Of a stretch of 50,703 nucleotides of DNA, positions 41,596 to 49,549 are shown in pieces. Numbering within the stretch: position 1 is the stretch's first letter; the number at the start of each line of letters is the position of its first letter. A program made the position numbers and the translations under genes. Source of the DNA: Maribacter sp. (GTDB lineage Bacteria; Bacteroidota; Bacteroidia; Flavobacteriales; Flavobacteriaceae). Where the stretch lies: NCBI GenBank assembly GCA_020629415.1, contig JAHDDL010000028.1, positions 1 through 50,703 on the forward strand, in the 5' to 3' direction. The notes under the pieces are model-generated. The model saw only the letters and a program-made list of their open reading frames with translations, had not been told where the DNA came from and did not search any database.

Positions 41596-42207
41596 ATGGG
41601 GTTTTTAGATATTTTATTTGGTGGTGGCAAGAAGAAGGTTTCGAAAGAAACTACAGAAACGCGCGGAGATCATATGCCAGATTTGAATATTCCTGTTGAC
41701 GAAAAATTTACTATTCATTTTAAGCAAAATGGCGGAAAGTTTATTTATTGCGATTCTGATGCCGAAGTTTCAAAAGCAATTCAAAATATAATAACTGAAA
41801 ATAATTGGGAAAGCGAGCCTTTCTTCGTTCTAGATGAAAGGCTAGCCCAAAAATTTTCAAAAGAGCCCATTACTTTTACAGACCAAGCAAGATCAAGCGA
41901 AGTATTCTTTACTACTTGTGAGCACTTAATTGCACAAAACGGCAGTATACTTGTTTGCTCCAATCAATTATTGGAGAAAAAAGTAAACGAACTACCTAGT
42001 AATGTAGTAGTTTTTGCAACCACCAGTCAGCTGATCGAGTCTATAGGCGAAGGACTAAAGACCATAAAAAAGAAATACGGTCAAAAAATACCGGCTAATA
42101 TAACTACACTAAAACACTTTAAAGCTACCCCAGAAAACTCAGATGATTTTCTAACATATGGTAGTAGTACTAAAAATCTTTATCTTTTACTTTTGGAAGA
42201 TTTATAG
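41596..42207 (+). CDS. LUD-domain protein (LutC/DUF162-like)
   Basis: The 203-residue protein resembles the LUD (lactate utilization) domain family: an N-terminal MGFLDILFGGGKKKVSK, core KFIYCDSDAEVSKAIQNII, then FTTCEHLIAQNGSILVCSNQ, VVVFATTSQLIESIGEGLK and STKNLYLLLLEDL. Family members include LutC/YkgG of lactate oxidation, but here no lutA or lutB is nearby, so a lactate role cannot be inferred. It is placed between ftsH and cdsA and is probably cotranscribed with them; in flavobacteria this position seems conserved. Confidence is moderate for the family, low for function. Confidence 0.75.
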   Translation: MGFLDILFGGGKKKVSKETTETRGDHMPDLNIPVDEKFTIHFKQNGGKFIYCDSDAEVSKAIQNIITENNWESEPFFVLDERLAQKFSKEPITFTDQARSSEVFFTTCEHLIAQNGSILVCSNQLLEKKVNELPSNVVVFATTSQLIESIGEGLKTIKKKYGQKIPANITTLKHFKATPENSDDFLTYGSSTKNLYLLLLEDL

Positions 42208-42208
42208 T

Positions 42209-43012
42209 ATGAAAGAAATTCTAAGAAGGTCACTAACTGGGGCTGTGTACATAATCTTATTATTGTCAGCAGTCTTTTTAAGTTCTGATGCCTTTGACTT
42301 TTTATTTATGACCTTTGGGTTGGCTTGTTTATATGAGTACAAAAAATTAGTTCACTTAAGAGGATATCATATTTTTGCTGCTTATTTAGCCATATGGTGG
42401 GCATTTATATATTTGGTAAAAGATCAACAGGTCATTAATATATTAATGGTAATTACCATTGTTGTAGATATTTATTTGCTCATTAACCTATTCACGAAAA
42501 AGCCTATTAAATTCAATACTCCAATGAAATTTATTGTCGGTCTTTTCTATATTGGCGGAGGGTGTATTTTTTTAACTATGATACCTTATAAAAATGATGC
42601 TTTCGCCAAACTGTTGATAATGGGTATTTTCATTTTAATTTGGGTAAATGACTCATTTGCATACCTAGTGGGCAAAAGCATAGGAAGAACTAAACTTTTT
42701 CCTTCAGTTTCTCCTAAAAAAACTATTGAAGGTACTCTTGGAGGCTTTATATTTGCACTGGCTGCAGCTTATTTAATGGCAACTTTTGAAGCGCTGATCA
42801 GTCCAATACAATGGATGATTCTAGCAACTGTAATTGTCGTTGCAGGTAGCTTGGGCGATTTAATTGAATCTAAATTAAAAAGGGCGGCCGGCGTTAAGGA
42901 TAGCGGAGCCATTTTACCAGGTCACGGAGGCATGTTAGACCGTTTAGATAGCTTGGTCTTTGCCGCACCATTTGCATATTTAACTTTAAATATATTCAGT
43001 TATGTTTCATAG
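42209..43012 (+). CDS. cdsA: Phosphatidate cytidylyltransferase
   Basis: The 267-residue polytopic membrane enzyme (about 7-8 hydrophobic segments) makes CDP-diacylglycerol from phosphatidate and CTP. The C-terminal signature GSLGDLIESKLKRAAGVKDS plus LPGHGGMLDRLDS is complete, including the metal-binding Asp residues. The open frame begins at 42158, but that lies inside the LUD gene; ATG at 42209, 1 nt after its stop, gives the normal start MKEILRRSLTGAVYI. It overlaps psd by 11 nt, indicating coupled translation of two consecutive phospholipid genes. Confidence 0.95.
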   Translation: MKEILRRSLTGAVYIILLLSAVFLSSDAFDFLFMTFGLACLYEYKKLVHLRGYHIFAAYLAIWWAFIYLVKDQQVINILMVITIVVDIYLLINLFTKKPIKFNTPMKFIVGLFYIGGGCIFLTMIPYKNDAFAKLLIMGIFILIWVNDSFAYLVGKSIGRTKLFPSVSPKKTIEGTLGGFIFALAAAYLMATFEALISPIQWMILATVIVVAGSLGDLIESKLKRAAGVKDSGAILPGHGGMLDRLDSLVFAAPFAYLTLNIFSYVS

Positions 43013-43685
43013 GGAGGGACAAAAAATTATATTACTTACTTTTTGTTTAGTTGGGATTAGCGTATTGCTAGCTCATTTTTTTATTGATATAGCATGGTTG
43101 AAATTGACAGTTCAATTGTTAGGCTTAGTGCTATTGATCATAATTCTCCAGTTTTTCAGAAACCCGAAAAGATTAGCGGTGAAGAACTTTGATGAAATTT
43201 TATCTCCGGTAGATGGCAAAGTCGTTGTTATAGAAGAGGTTTTTGAAAAAGAATTTTTTAAGGAAAAAAGAAGACAGGTTTCTATATTCATGTCTCCCGT
43301 GAACGTACATGTTACCAGATACCCGGCTAGTGGTAGTATAACATTTTCCAAATATCACCCTGGAAAATTCTTAGTTGCTTGGCACCCAAAATCCAGTGAA
43401 GAAAACGAAAGAACTACCGTTGTTATCAAAACTCCTAAATTTGGTGAAATTCTATATCGCCAAATTGCAGGTGCCCTGGCTAGGCGTATTGTCAATTACG
43501 CCGAAAAAGGAGAAAGCGTTCAGCAAGGTGATGACGCAGGATTCATAAAGTTTGGCTCTAGAGTAGATTTATTTTTACCTTTAGATTGCCAGATAAATGT
43601 CAAGTTAAATCAGAAAGTTAAAGGCGCGGAAACTTGTATAGCTACTTTTGTCGATCCAAACGAGCATGAAGAAATTACGTATTGA
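43002..43685 (+). CDS. psd: Phosphatidylserine decarboxylase (small, archaetidylserine type)
   Basis: The 227-residue membrane enzyme makes phosphatidylethanolamine. After two N-terminal hydrophobic segments (about 5-45) the core contains FRNPKR, LSPVDGKVVVIEEVFE, SIFMSPVNVHVTRYPASG, GKFLVAWHPKSSEENERT and the self-cleavage site FIKFGSRVDLF, where GS is the expected cut giving a pyruvoyl group. Short PSDs of the Psd-A type are usual in Bacteroidota. It overlaps cdsA (11 nt) and the ACBP gene (20 nt). Confidence 0.95.
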   Translation: MFHREGQKIILLTFCLVGISVLLAHFFIDIAWLKLTVQLLGLVLLIIILQFFRNPKRLAVKNFDEILSPVDGKVVVIEEVFEKEFFKEKRRQVSIFMSPVNVHVTRYPASGSITFSKYHPGKFLVAWHPKSSEENERTTVVIKTPKFGEILYRQIAGALARRIVNYAEKGESVQQGDDAGFIKFGSRVDLFLPLDCQINVKLNQKVKGAETCIATFVDPNEHEEITY

Positions 43686-43920
43686 ATTTGAGGAAAAAGT
43701 TGCTTTGGTCAATAGCTTTACCGAACCAATACCTGCGGACATTTTACTAAAATTGTATGCCTACTACAAAATAGCCAATGCAAATTTTGACAACCCAGGT
43801 AGCAAAACCCCTCTAATCAATGCCTTTAAGGCAAATGCTTTGATTCAAGCTAAAAACATGAGTAAGAAAAAGGCCATGCAATCTTATATTGATTTGGTTA
43901 ACAAAGAACTAAAAAAATAA
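43666..43920 (+). CDS. Acyl-CoA-binding protein
   Basis: The 84-residue protein from ATG at 43666 has the four-helix ACBP fold: FEEKVALVNSFTEPIPADIL, KLYAYYKIANANF (ACBP signature with the Tyr/Lys that hold the CoA), TPLINAFKANALIQAKNMSK (instead of the usual RAKWDAWNAL), and AMQSYIDLVNKELKK. The signature Trp pair is replaced (AFKANALIQ), so it is a divergent member. It carries long-chain acyl-CoA in the cytosol. It overlaps the end of psd, so it is the last gene of the cdsA-psd cluster. A TTG at 43648 would add six residues; ATG is preferred. Confidence 0.85.
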   Translation: MKKLRIEFEEKVALVNSFTEPIPADILLKLYAYYKIANANFDNPGSKTPLINAFKANALIQAKNMSKKKAMQSYIDLVNKELKK

Positions 43921-44120
43921 CCTTAGATTGTTTAATGGGTAGATAACGTTATTACTTCTTCCTAAGACACAACTCTTTATCAATTTACAGATTATTAGGT
44001 TAAATTAACGTTGGGTCTATTTCATTTAAATCTGCAAATAATTTATCATTGTATTTATGTGCTAATTCTTATAGAATGGCCGTAAAACAATATTCTAGTT
44101 AAATTGATTGCCATTAAAAA

Positions 44121-44885
44121 TCAATGATATAAATCTTCTAAATCCGCATCACAAAGGGAACAGATAAGATCCTCCAATTTCTCACATACATCTTTAAAAT
44201 AACGTTCTCCCTTTTCAGCAGTAGCATACTCCGGATTACCTATACCTGTGTCACTACTAACTTTAGACCATTGGCGTTCTGCCCAAGCCCAACCCTCATT
44301 ATAAGCTTTGATCTTAAATTTTTTAGCACTACCACTACCCCATGTTTCTTTCGCCAATACCAGTTCTGGTCTTAAATAAAGCATGAGGCTAGTCTCCATC
44401 TCATCTGCATGATCACCTTTTTCCTTGAAATATTTAGATTTATCTAACATTGGTGGAAAAAAGCAGAAGCTGATGAACATCTTTGGAAACATTAAACCCA
44501 GTTCCCTAACAATCGGTTTAAAGTTATTTCCACCATGCCCATTGAACAATAGTAGCTTTCTAATTCCCTGTCTATCCAAAACAGTTACCAAGTCTTTCAA
44601 TATTGCCAATTGGGTAGACGGATTTAAATTCATATCCAAATAAATATCCTTTTGCCCTGTATTGACACCGTAAGGTATAGTGGGCAAAATAATTACTTTT
44701 TTACCCTTTTCCCATGCAATCTTACCCGCAGCTTCAACCATATTTTCAGCTTGGTAGTTATCTGTGCCATATGGCAAATGATAATTATGCGCTTCTGTTG
44801 CACCCCACGGTAATACCGCCAGTTCTATATTTTCATCCTTTAAATGATTCCAATTTGTTTCTGCTAGTATATATGGTCGTATCAT
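44121..44885 (-). CDS. Creatininase-family amidohydrolase
   Basis: The 254-residue protein contains the creatininase signature: VLPWGATEAHNYHLPYGTDN (metal ligands Glu, His, Asp), the GHGGNN motif in LLFNGHGGNN, and KGDHADEMETSLML (His, Glu ligands). The family includes creatininase and enzymes acting on cyclic amides, such as mycofactocin MftE and formamide hydrolases; the substrate here cannot be named. Length is typical. The preceding 200 nt (43921-44120) show no gene. There is no neighbour in the same operon that would define a pathway. Confidence 0.87.
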   Translation of the reverse strand: MIRPYILAETNWNHLKDENIELAVLPWGATEAHNYHLPYGTDNYQAENMVEAAGKIAWEKGKKVIILPTIPYGVNTGQKDIYLDMNLNPSTQLAILKDLVTVLDRQGIRKLLLFNGHGGNNFKPIVRELGLMFPKMFISFCFFPPMLDKSKYFKEKGDHADEMETSLMLYLRPELVLAKETWGSGSAKKFKIKAYNEGWAWAERQWSKVSSDTGIGNPEYATAEKGERYFKDVCEKLEDLICSLCDADLEDLYH

Positions 44886-44910
44886 AGTATTAAAGATACT
44901 ATATACGCAT

Positions 44911-44938
44911 AAAAAAACCCTTGAATAAATTCAAGGGT
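44911..44938 (-). terminator. Rho-independent terminator of the Lmo0937-like gene
   Basis: A perfect 9-bp stem (ACCCTTGAA 44917-44925; TTCAAGGGT 44930-44938) with loop TAAA is followed on the minus strand by seven T. It lies 30 nt after the small gene's stop codon and just upstream of the creatininase start. Confidence 0.82.
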
Positions 44939-44967
44939 CTGTATATTATTTACATAATGTAATGTAA

Positions 44968-45147
<180 letters not shown>

Positions 45148-45275
45148 TTAGATTGTTTATATGACAAAGTTAAAGGCATTAGCCCTATACCCTTAACTCA
45201 AACGAATTGATTACTAGCTCTAAATCAACGCCATACCATCAACACACTGCACTACAAGTACTAAAAACCAACCAC

Positions 45276-46166
45276 TTACATTAAATTTTCCTTAAAAAAA
45301 TCAATGGTTCGCGACCATGCCAATTCTGCTGCCGGTTCGTCATACCTTGGAGTAGACGTATTATGAAAACCATGATTAACATTTGGATAGAAATAGGCTG
45401 TATTTTCTTTACCCAACTCATTAAGCTTTTTTTCATATTCAGGCCATCCGGCATTTACCCGTTCGTCCAAACCTGCGTATTGCAGTAATAAAGGAGCGAT
45501 TATATCTTCTATTCCTTCCTTAGGCTGACCACCATAAAATGGAACCGCAGCTGCCAATTCTGGCACTTTTACTGCCATCATATTAGAGATCCATCCACCA
45601 AAACAAAAACCTACAACCCCTATCTTACCTGTGCACCCTTCATGATTCTTTAAATAGTTGAATGCCGCAATAAAATCCTCAAGCATTTCATTTCTGTCTC
45701 TTTTACGTTGCATTTCCCTACCTTCATCATCATTACCCGGATAACCACCTAACGGACTCAAAGCGTCTGGGGCAATCGTGATAAAACCCGCCAGGGCAGC
45801 TCTTCTTGCCGTATCCTCAACATACGGATTTAAACCTCTATTTTCATGTACCACCACTATACCCGGTAACTTTTCGTCAGCTAATTTTGGTTTTGAAAGT
45901 AACGCCTTAATCTCACCACCGCCTTTTGGCGAATCATAGGTAATAAAACCAGAATCAAGATCAGGGTTGTTTTTATCGACCAATAACGTAGTTTCGTAAT
46001 TAGGCATTAAAAAACTCATTAACGAAGGTACCGTAATACCTCCTACCGCATACATTGATAGTTTTTGCACAAAGTCTCGTCGTTCTAGTTTATTATGGGC
46101 ATAGGCATCGTAGAGATCGAACACTTCTTGTTTAATATCCTCTTTTCTTAATGATTTCATTTTCAA
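45276..46166 (-). CDS. Dienelactone hydrolase family protein
   Basis: The 296-residue alpha/beta hydrolase contains the dienelactone-hydrolase catalytic triad: Cys in VGFCFGGWI (nucleophile), Asp in AGLDERVNAG and His in VNHGFHN. Upstream, IVVVHENRGLNPYVEDTARR is the conserved oxyanion/helix segment. The N-terminal 40 residues carry RRDFVQKLSMYAVGG, which resembles a twin-arginine (Tat) signal followed by a hydrophobic stretch (AVGGITVPSLMSFL), so export is likely. The substrate is unknown; in this family it ranges from dienelactones to other esters. An alternative start two codons on (46160) cannot be excluded. Confidence 0.88.
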   Translation of the reverse strand: MKMKSLRKEDIKQEVFDLYDAYAHNKLERRDFVQKLSMYAVGGITVPSLMSFLMPNYETTLLVDKNNPDLDSGFITYDSPKGGGEIKALLSKPKLADEKLPGIVVVHENRGLNPYVEDTARRAALAGFITIAPDALSPLGGYPGNDDEGREMQRKRDRNEMLEDFIAAFNYLKNHEGCTGKIGVVGFCFGGWISNMMAVKVPELAAAVPFYGGQPKEGIEDIIAPLLLQYAGLDERVNAGWPEYEKKLNELGKENTAYFYPNVNHGFHNTSTPRYDEPAAELAWSRTIDFFKENLM

Positions 46167-46230
46167 AGCTTTTTGGTTCTATTTAAAATTACAAAAAGCA
46201 CTTGAGTGCGTCCATGATTTTAACAATAGA

Positions 46231-46266
46231 AAAAGCCTCACTCCCAAAAAATGGGAATGAGGCTTT
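46231..46266 (-). terminator. Rho-independent terminator of valS
   Basis: A 15-bp stem (46232-46246 with 46252-46266; core GCCTCACTCCCA / TGGGAATGAGGC) with a single mismatch and an A5 loop is followed on the minus strand by a T-rich run (TTTTTCT). It lies 19 nt after the stop codon of the valS C-terminal frame. Confidence 0.88.
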
Positions 46267-46284
46267 GTTATATATTAAAAAATA

Positions 46285-47400
46285 TTAGCCTAAACTTGCT
46301 AAACTCTTTTCTAAAGTTTCAATTTTAGCCTCGGCATCAGCTAATTTTTGACGCTCAATTGCTATTACCTTTTCAGGGGCATTATTGACAAAACGCTCAT
46401 TAGATAATTTCTTCTGAACAGACTGTAAGAATCCTTTGGTATATTTCAACTCTTCATTAATCTTCACAATTTCAGCCTCAATATCTATAGCACCTTCCAT
46501 AGGCACAAAGTATTCGTTACTCTTTACCCTAAATGTCAATGCACCTTCTAACTGCTCTTCTGTATAAGCAATATCAGAAACATTGGTAAGTTTTGATATG
46601 ACAACATCAAAACGATCGCTCACCTTTTCGGTATTTAAAACAGATAATTCCAATGCTTCTTTCATAGGAATATTCTTGTTCTTTCTTATAGTTCTAATCC
46701 CGGCAATAACCTCAGCGGCAAAATCGAACTCTTCCAATAATTGTTCATCTATTTTACCTATTGTTGGCCACTTTGCAATCACCAATGCTTCGCTCTCGCT
46801 TCTTTTTGAAATATGCTGCCACACCTCCTCGGTCAAAAATGGCATGAACGGATGTAACAATTTCAAGTTCTGCTCAAATAGCTGAATTACCTTATCAAAA
46901 GTAATTTTATCAATAGGTTGCTGGTATGCAGGTTTAATAATCTCCAATAAAGAAGAACTATAATCATCCCAAACCAATTTATAAATTGACATTAAAGCAT
47001 CGGAAATACGGAACTTGCTAAAGTGATCCTCAATCTCTACCAAGGTCTTGTTCAATTTAGACTCGTACCACTCTAAACCAAGTTTTGATGCTTCGGGCTG
47101 TGGTATATCTGCAACTTCCCAACCTTTAACCAATCGGAAACCGTTCCAAATTTTATTGGCAAAGTTTTTTCCTTGCTGACACAGATCTTCATCGAACATT
47201 AAATCGTTACCTGCCGCCGAACTTAGCAACAAACCAACGCGTACGCCATCCGCTCCATAATCTTCAATTAATTTTAATGCATCTGGCGAGTTCCCCAAAG
47301 ATTTAGACATCTTGCGGCGCTGCTTATCCCTTACCAAGCCTGTGAAATAAACATTCTCAAAAGGTTTCTTACCTTTAAACTCATACCAGGCAACTATCAT
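46285..47400 (-). CDS. valS: Valyl-tRNA synthetase, C-terminal part (separate frame)
   Basis: This 371-residue frame holds the second half of ValRS. It opens [14 protein letters not shown], then [13 protein letters not shown], the catalytic KMSKS loop ([13 protein letters not shown], about 32-44), the alpha-helical anticodon-binding domain (about 100-260) and a C-terminal coiled coil (about 300-371, [15 protein letters not shown] ... [11 protein letters not shown]) typical of ValRS. It lacks the HIGH half of the active site and cannot be an enzyme alone. In intact ValRS the residues before MI(V/M)A are FFWVAR, here split off. With the upstream frame it makes about 874 residues, the expected length. 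The pair spans 46285-48910 and is best read as one broken gene, or possibly a split enzyme. Confidence 0.9.
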   Translation of the reverse strand: MIVAWYEFKGKKPFENVYFTGLVRDKQRRKMSKSLGNSPDALKLIEDYGADGVRVGLLLSSAAGNDLMFDEDLCQQGKNFANKIWNGFRLVKGWEVADIPQPEASKLGLEWYESKLNKTLVEIEDHFSKFRISDALMSIYKLVWDDYSSSLLEIIKPAYQQPIDKITFDKVIQLFEQNLKLLHPFMPFLTEEVWQHISKRSESEALVIAKWPTIGKIDEQLLEEFDFAAEVIAGIRTIRKNKNIPMKEALELSVLNTEKVSDRFDVVISKLTNVSDIAYTEEQLEGALTFRVKSNEYFVPMEGAIDIEAEIVKINEELKYTKGFLQSVQKKLSNERFVNNAPEKVIAIERQKLADAEAKIETLEKSLASLG

Positions 47401-48910
47401 TCACCCAGAAGAATAGAATATCCGGACCCGTAACCAAATCGTTGGTAGGATAGTAATAATTAACCTCTTCATTATCCGGATCCATAATGCCTCCAAATAC
47501 ACTCATAGGCCATAACCAAGATGAAAACCAAGTATCTAGCACATCGGCATCTTGCCTTAAATCACTTTCCTGCAAATCTGAATTGCCAGATTTCTCCTTT
47601 GCCAGTTCTAAGGCCTCCTTTAAATTAGCGGCAACCACAAAATCTTCTTGACCGTCACCAAAATAGAACGCCGGTATCTGTTGTCCCCACCACAATTGTC
47701 TAGAGATGTTCCAATCACGAACGTTCTCCATCCAATGGCGATATGTATTTTCAAATTTCTTTGGATGCAGTTTTACATCTCCACTTTCCAACACTGCTTC
47801 TAAAGCGGGTTTTGCCAAATCTTCCATTTTTAAAAACCACTGATCAGACAGTTTAGGTTCTATGACAGCTTTGGTTCTTTCTGAGGTACCTACTTTATTG
47901 ATATGGGTTTCGGTTTTTACCAAAATACCCTTTTCCTCCAATTCTTTTGAGATTTCTTTTCTAACTACAAAGCGATCTTTACCCTCGTAATGCATACCAA
48001 AACTATTTAAGGTGGCATCATCATTAAAGATATCTATAGTCTCCAAGTTATGCTTTTCGCCTAGCGCTTTGTCATTTATGTCATGCGCAGGTGTCACCTT
48101 TAAACAACCGGTCCCGAACTCCATATCAACGTATTCATCTTCTATAATAGGTATTACCCTATTACAAATAGGCACAATAACGTTTTTACCTTTTAAATGA
48201 GTAAAGCGCTCATCGTTAGGGTTAATACATATAGCAGTATCACCCAAAATAGTCTCCGGTCTTGTAGTAGCAATGGTCACTTTTTCATCTGAACCTTCTA
48301 TGGCATATGACAAATAGTACAACAAACCTTGTTTTTCTTCATACACCACTTCTTCATCAGACAATGTTGTTTGCGCCTCTGGATCCCAATTTACCATACG
48401 ATAACCGCGATAAATCAACCCTTTATTATAAAGGTCTATGAACACTTTTATAACACTATCATATCTTTCTTGATCCATAGTGAACGCGGTACGGTCCCAA
48501 TCACAAGAACAGCCCAATTTCTTTAACTGCTCTAGTATGATACCTCCATACTGGTGTGTCCAGTCCCAAGCATGTTTCAAAAACTCTTCCCTTGTAAGGT
48601 CATTTTTATTGATACCTTGCTCTTTTAATTTAGCCACCACTTTTGCCTCTGTAGCAATAGATGCGTGATCCGTACCAGGTACCCAGCATGCATTTTTACC
48701 TAATAAACGAGCTCTTCTGATCAATACATCTTGTATAGTATTGTTCAGCATATGCCCCATATGAAGAATACCGGTTACGTTTGGTGGTGGTATTACAATA
48801 CTATAAGGTTCCCTATCATCGGGAACCGAATGAAAATATCCGTTTTTCATCCAATACTCATACCATTGAGATTCTGTGGACTGCGGATTATATTTTGAAG
48901 GAATTTCCAT
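47381..48910 (-). CDS. valS: Valyl-tRNA synthetase, N-terminal part (frame broken)
   Basis: The 509-residue frame starts [20 protein letters not shown], contains the HIGH motif [17 protein letters not shown] (about 40-56), the tRNA-editing CP1 domain (about 190-340, [20 protein letters not shown]), and [18 protein letters not shown]. It runs through [10 protein letters not shown] and then reads a non-homologous tail NDSCLV and stops, while the homologous sequence continues in the +1 frame. Charging tRNA-Val with valine needs both halves. No second valS is in this window. ValRS is normally essential, so either the break is an error in the sequence, another copy exists, or the halves assemble. 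Confidence 0.9.
   Translation of the reverse strand: MEIPSKYNPQSTESQWYEYWMKNGYFHSVPDDREPYSIVIPPPNVTGILHMGHMLNNTIQDVLIRRARLLGKNACWVPGTDHASIATEAKVVAKLKEQGINKNDLTREEFLKHAWDWTHQYGGIILEQLKKLGCSCDWDRTAFTMDQERYDSVIKVFIDLYNKGLIYRGYRMVNWDPEAQTTLSDEEVVYEEKQGLLYYLSYAIEGSDEKVTIATTRPETILGDTAICINPNDERFTHLKGKNVIVPICNRVIPIIEDEYVDMEFGTGCLKVTPAHDINDKALGEKHNLETIDIFNDDATLNSFGMHYEGKDRFVVRKEISKELEEKGILVKTETHINKVGTSERTKAVIEPKLSDQWFLKMEDLAKPALEAVLESGDVKLHPKKFENTYRHWMENVRDWNISRQLWWGQQIPAFYFGDGQEDFVVAANLKEALELAKEKSGNSDLQESDLRQDADVLDTWFSSWLWPMSVFGGIMDPDNEEVNYYYPTNDLVTGPDILFFWVNDSCLV
47396..47404 (-). other. valS frame break (apparent 5-nt loss in the FFWVARMI motif)
   Basis: On the minus strand the gene reads TGG GTG A ATG ATA GTT. 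Family members have GTG GCN (A/C)GN ATG (V-A-R-M), so 5 of the 6 bases for Ala-Arg are missing between 47401 and 47402. To continue, a ribosome would have to shift by +1 at GTG-A-ATG or reinitiate on the overlapping ATG (47398-47400), whose frame overlaps the upstream one by 20 nt. Confidence 0.8.
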
Positions 48911-49054
48911 ATTTGGAACAGTTTTTGAATAAATAAATATGTGGTTATTAAAAATAAAGCCGAACTGACATTCTAACGGTCATTTCAGCTAAATTTTACC
49001 TAAAATTAAATACGAAACAAAAATAAGTAACGTTAGAGTATAACAAAAGGATTT

Positions 49055-49084
49055 TGAGGTTGATCTGAAAAGATTTAATTTTGA
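49055..49084 (+). promoter_or_regulatory. Promoter of the DUF1573 gene
   Basis: TTG (49055-49057, within TTTTG) and a perfect -7 box TAATTTTG (49077-49084) lie 19 nt apart, the ideal Bacteroidota spacing. Transcription would begin near 49090, about 14 nt before the ATG. The divergent valS starts 193 nt away; no second promoter is clear in the gap. Confidence 0.75.
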
Positions 49085-49103
49085 AATCCACCCAAAATTA
49101 AAA

Positions 49104-49496
49104 ATGATGAAAAAAATAGTACTTGTATTATTTGTAGGCTTACTAGGATTTAGCTTGACCGCTCAAGACACTGCGGCCAAAATAGAGTTTAAGTCAGAAA
49201 CGGTTGATTATGGTGAAATAGCAAAAGGTTCTGACGGAGTTAGAGTTTTTGAATTTACCAATACCGGTACTGCTCCGCTTATTGTAAGTAAAGTAAGTTC
49301 TAGCTGTGGATGCACAATTCCAAAAAAACCGGAAGATCCAATTTTACCAGGTAAAACAGGTGAAATTCAAGTTAAGTATGATACTAACAGAGTTGGACCT
49401 ATTCGTAAAGCGATTACGGTAATATCTAACGCAGATACACCAACAAAAGTTTTAAAGATCAAAGGGGAAGTAAAAGCTTCTACCGGTACCAAATAA
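49104..49496 (+). CDS. DUF1573 domain exported protein
   Basis: The 130-residue protein has a signal peptide (MMKKIVLVLFVGLLGFSLTA, cut after about TAQ) and a DUF1573 domain of ASH/Ig-like type: FKSETVDYGEIAKGS, EFTNTGTAPLIVSKVSSSCG and CTIPKKPEDPILPGKTGEIQ, ending in VKYDTNRVGPIRKAITVIS. The GCxCG-like pair (SSCGCT) is the family hallmark, perhaps for metal or disulfide. Found in many copies across Bacteroidota, its function is not established. It has its own strong promoter and terminator. Confidence 0.92.
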   Translation: MMKKIVLVLFVGLLGFSLTAQDTAAKIEFKSETVDYGEIAKGSDGVRVFEFTNTGTAPLIVSKVSSSCGCTIPKKPEDPILPGKTGEIQVKYDTNRVGPIRKAITVISNADTPTKVLKIKGEVKASTGTK

Positions 49497-49515
49497 AAAT
49501 TACTGTTGTAAAATT

Positions 49516-49546
49516 AAAAGCCCAACTGAAAAGTTGGGCTTTTTTT
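49516..49546. terminator. Bidirectional terminator after the DUF1573 gene
   Basis: A perfect 12-bp stem (AAAAGCCCAACT 49516-49527; AGTTGGGCTTTT 49532-49543) with a GAAA tetraloop and flanking A- and T-runs lies between the convergent DUF1573 and protease genes (ends 49496 and 49550). It probably serves both. Confidence 0.9.
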
Positions 49547-49549
49547 GTC

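Noticed and set aside
48911-49103. T-box or other riboswitch before valS
   Set aside because: No T-box-like specifier stem, conserved T-box sequence or terminator was found; T-boxes are not expected in this phylum.
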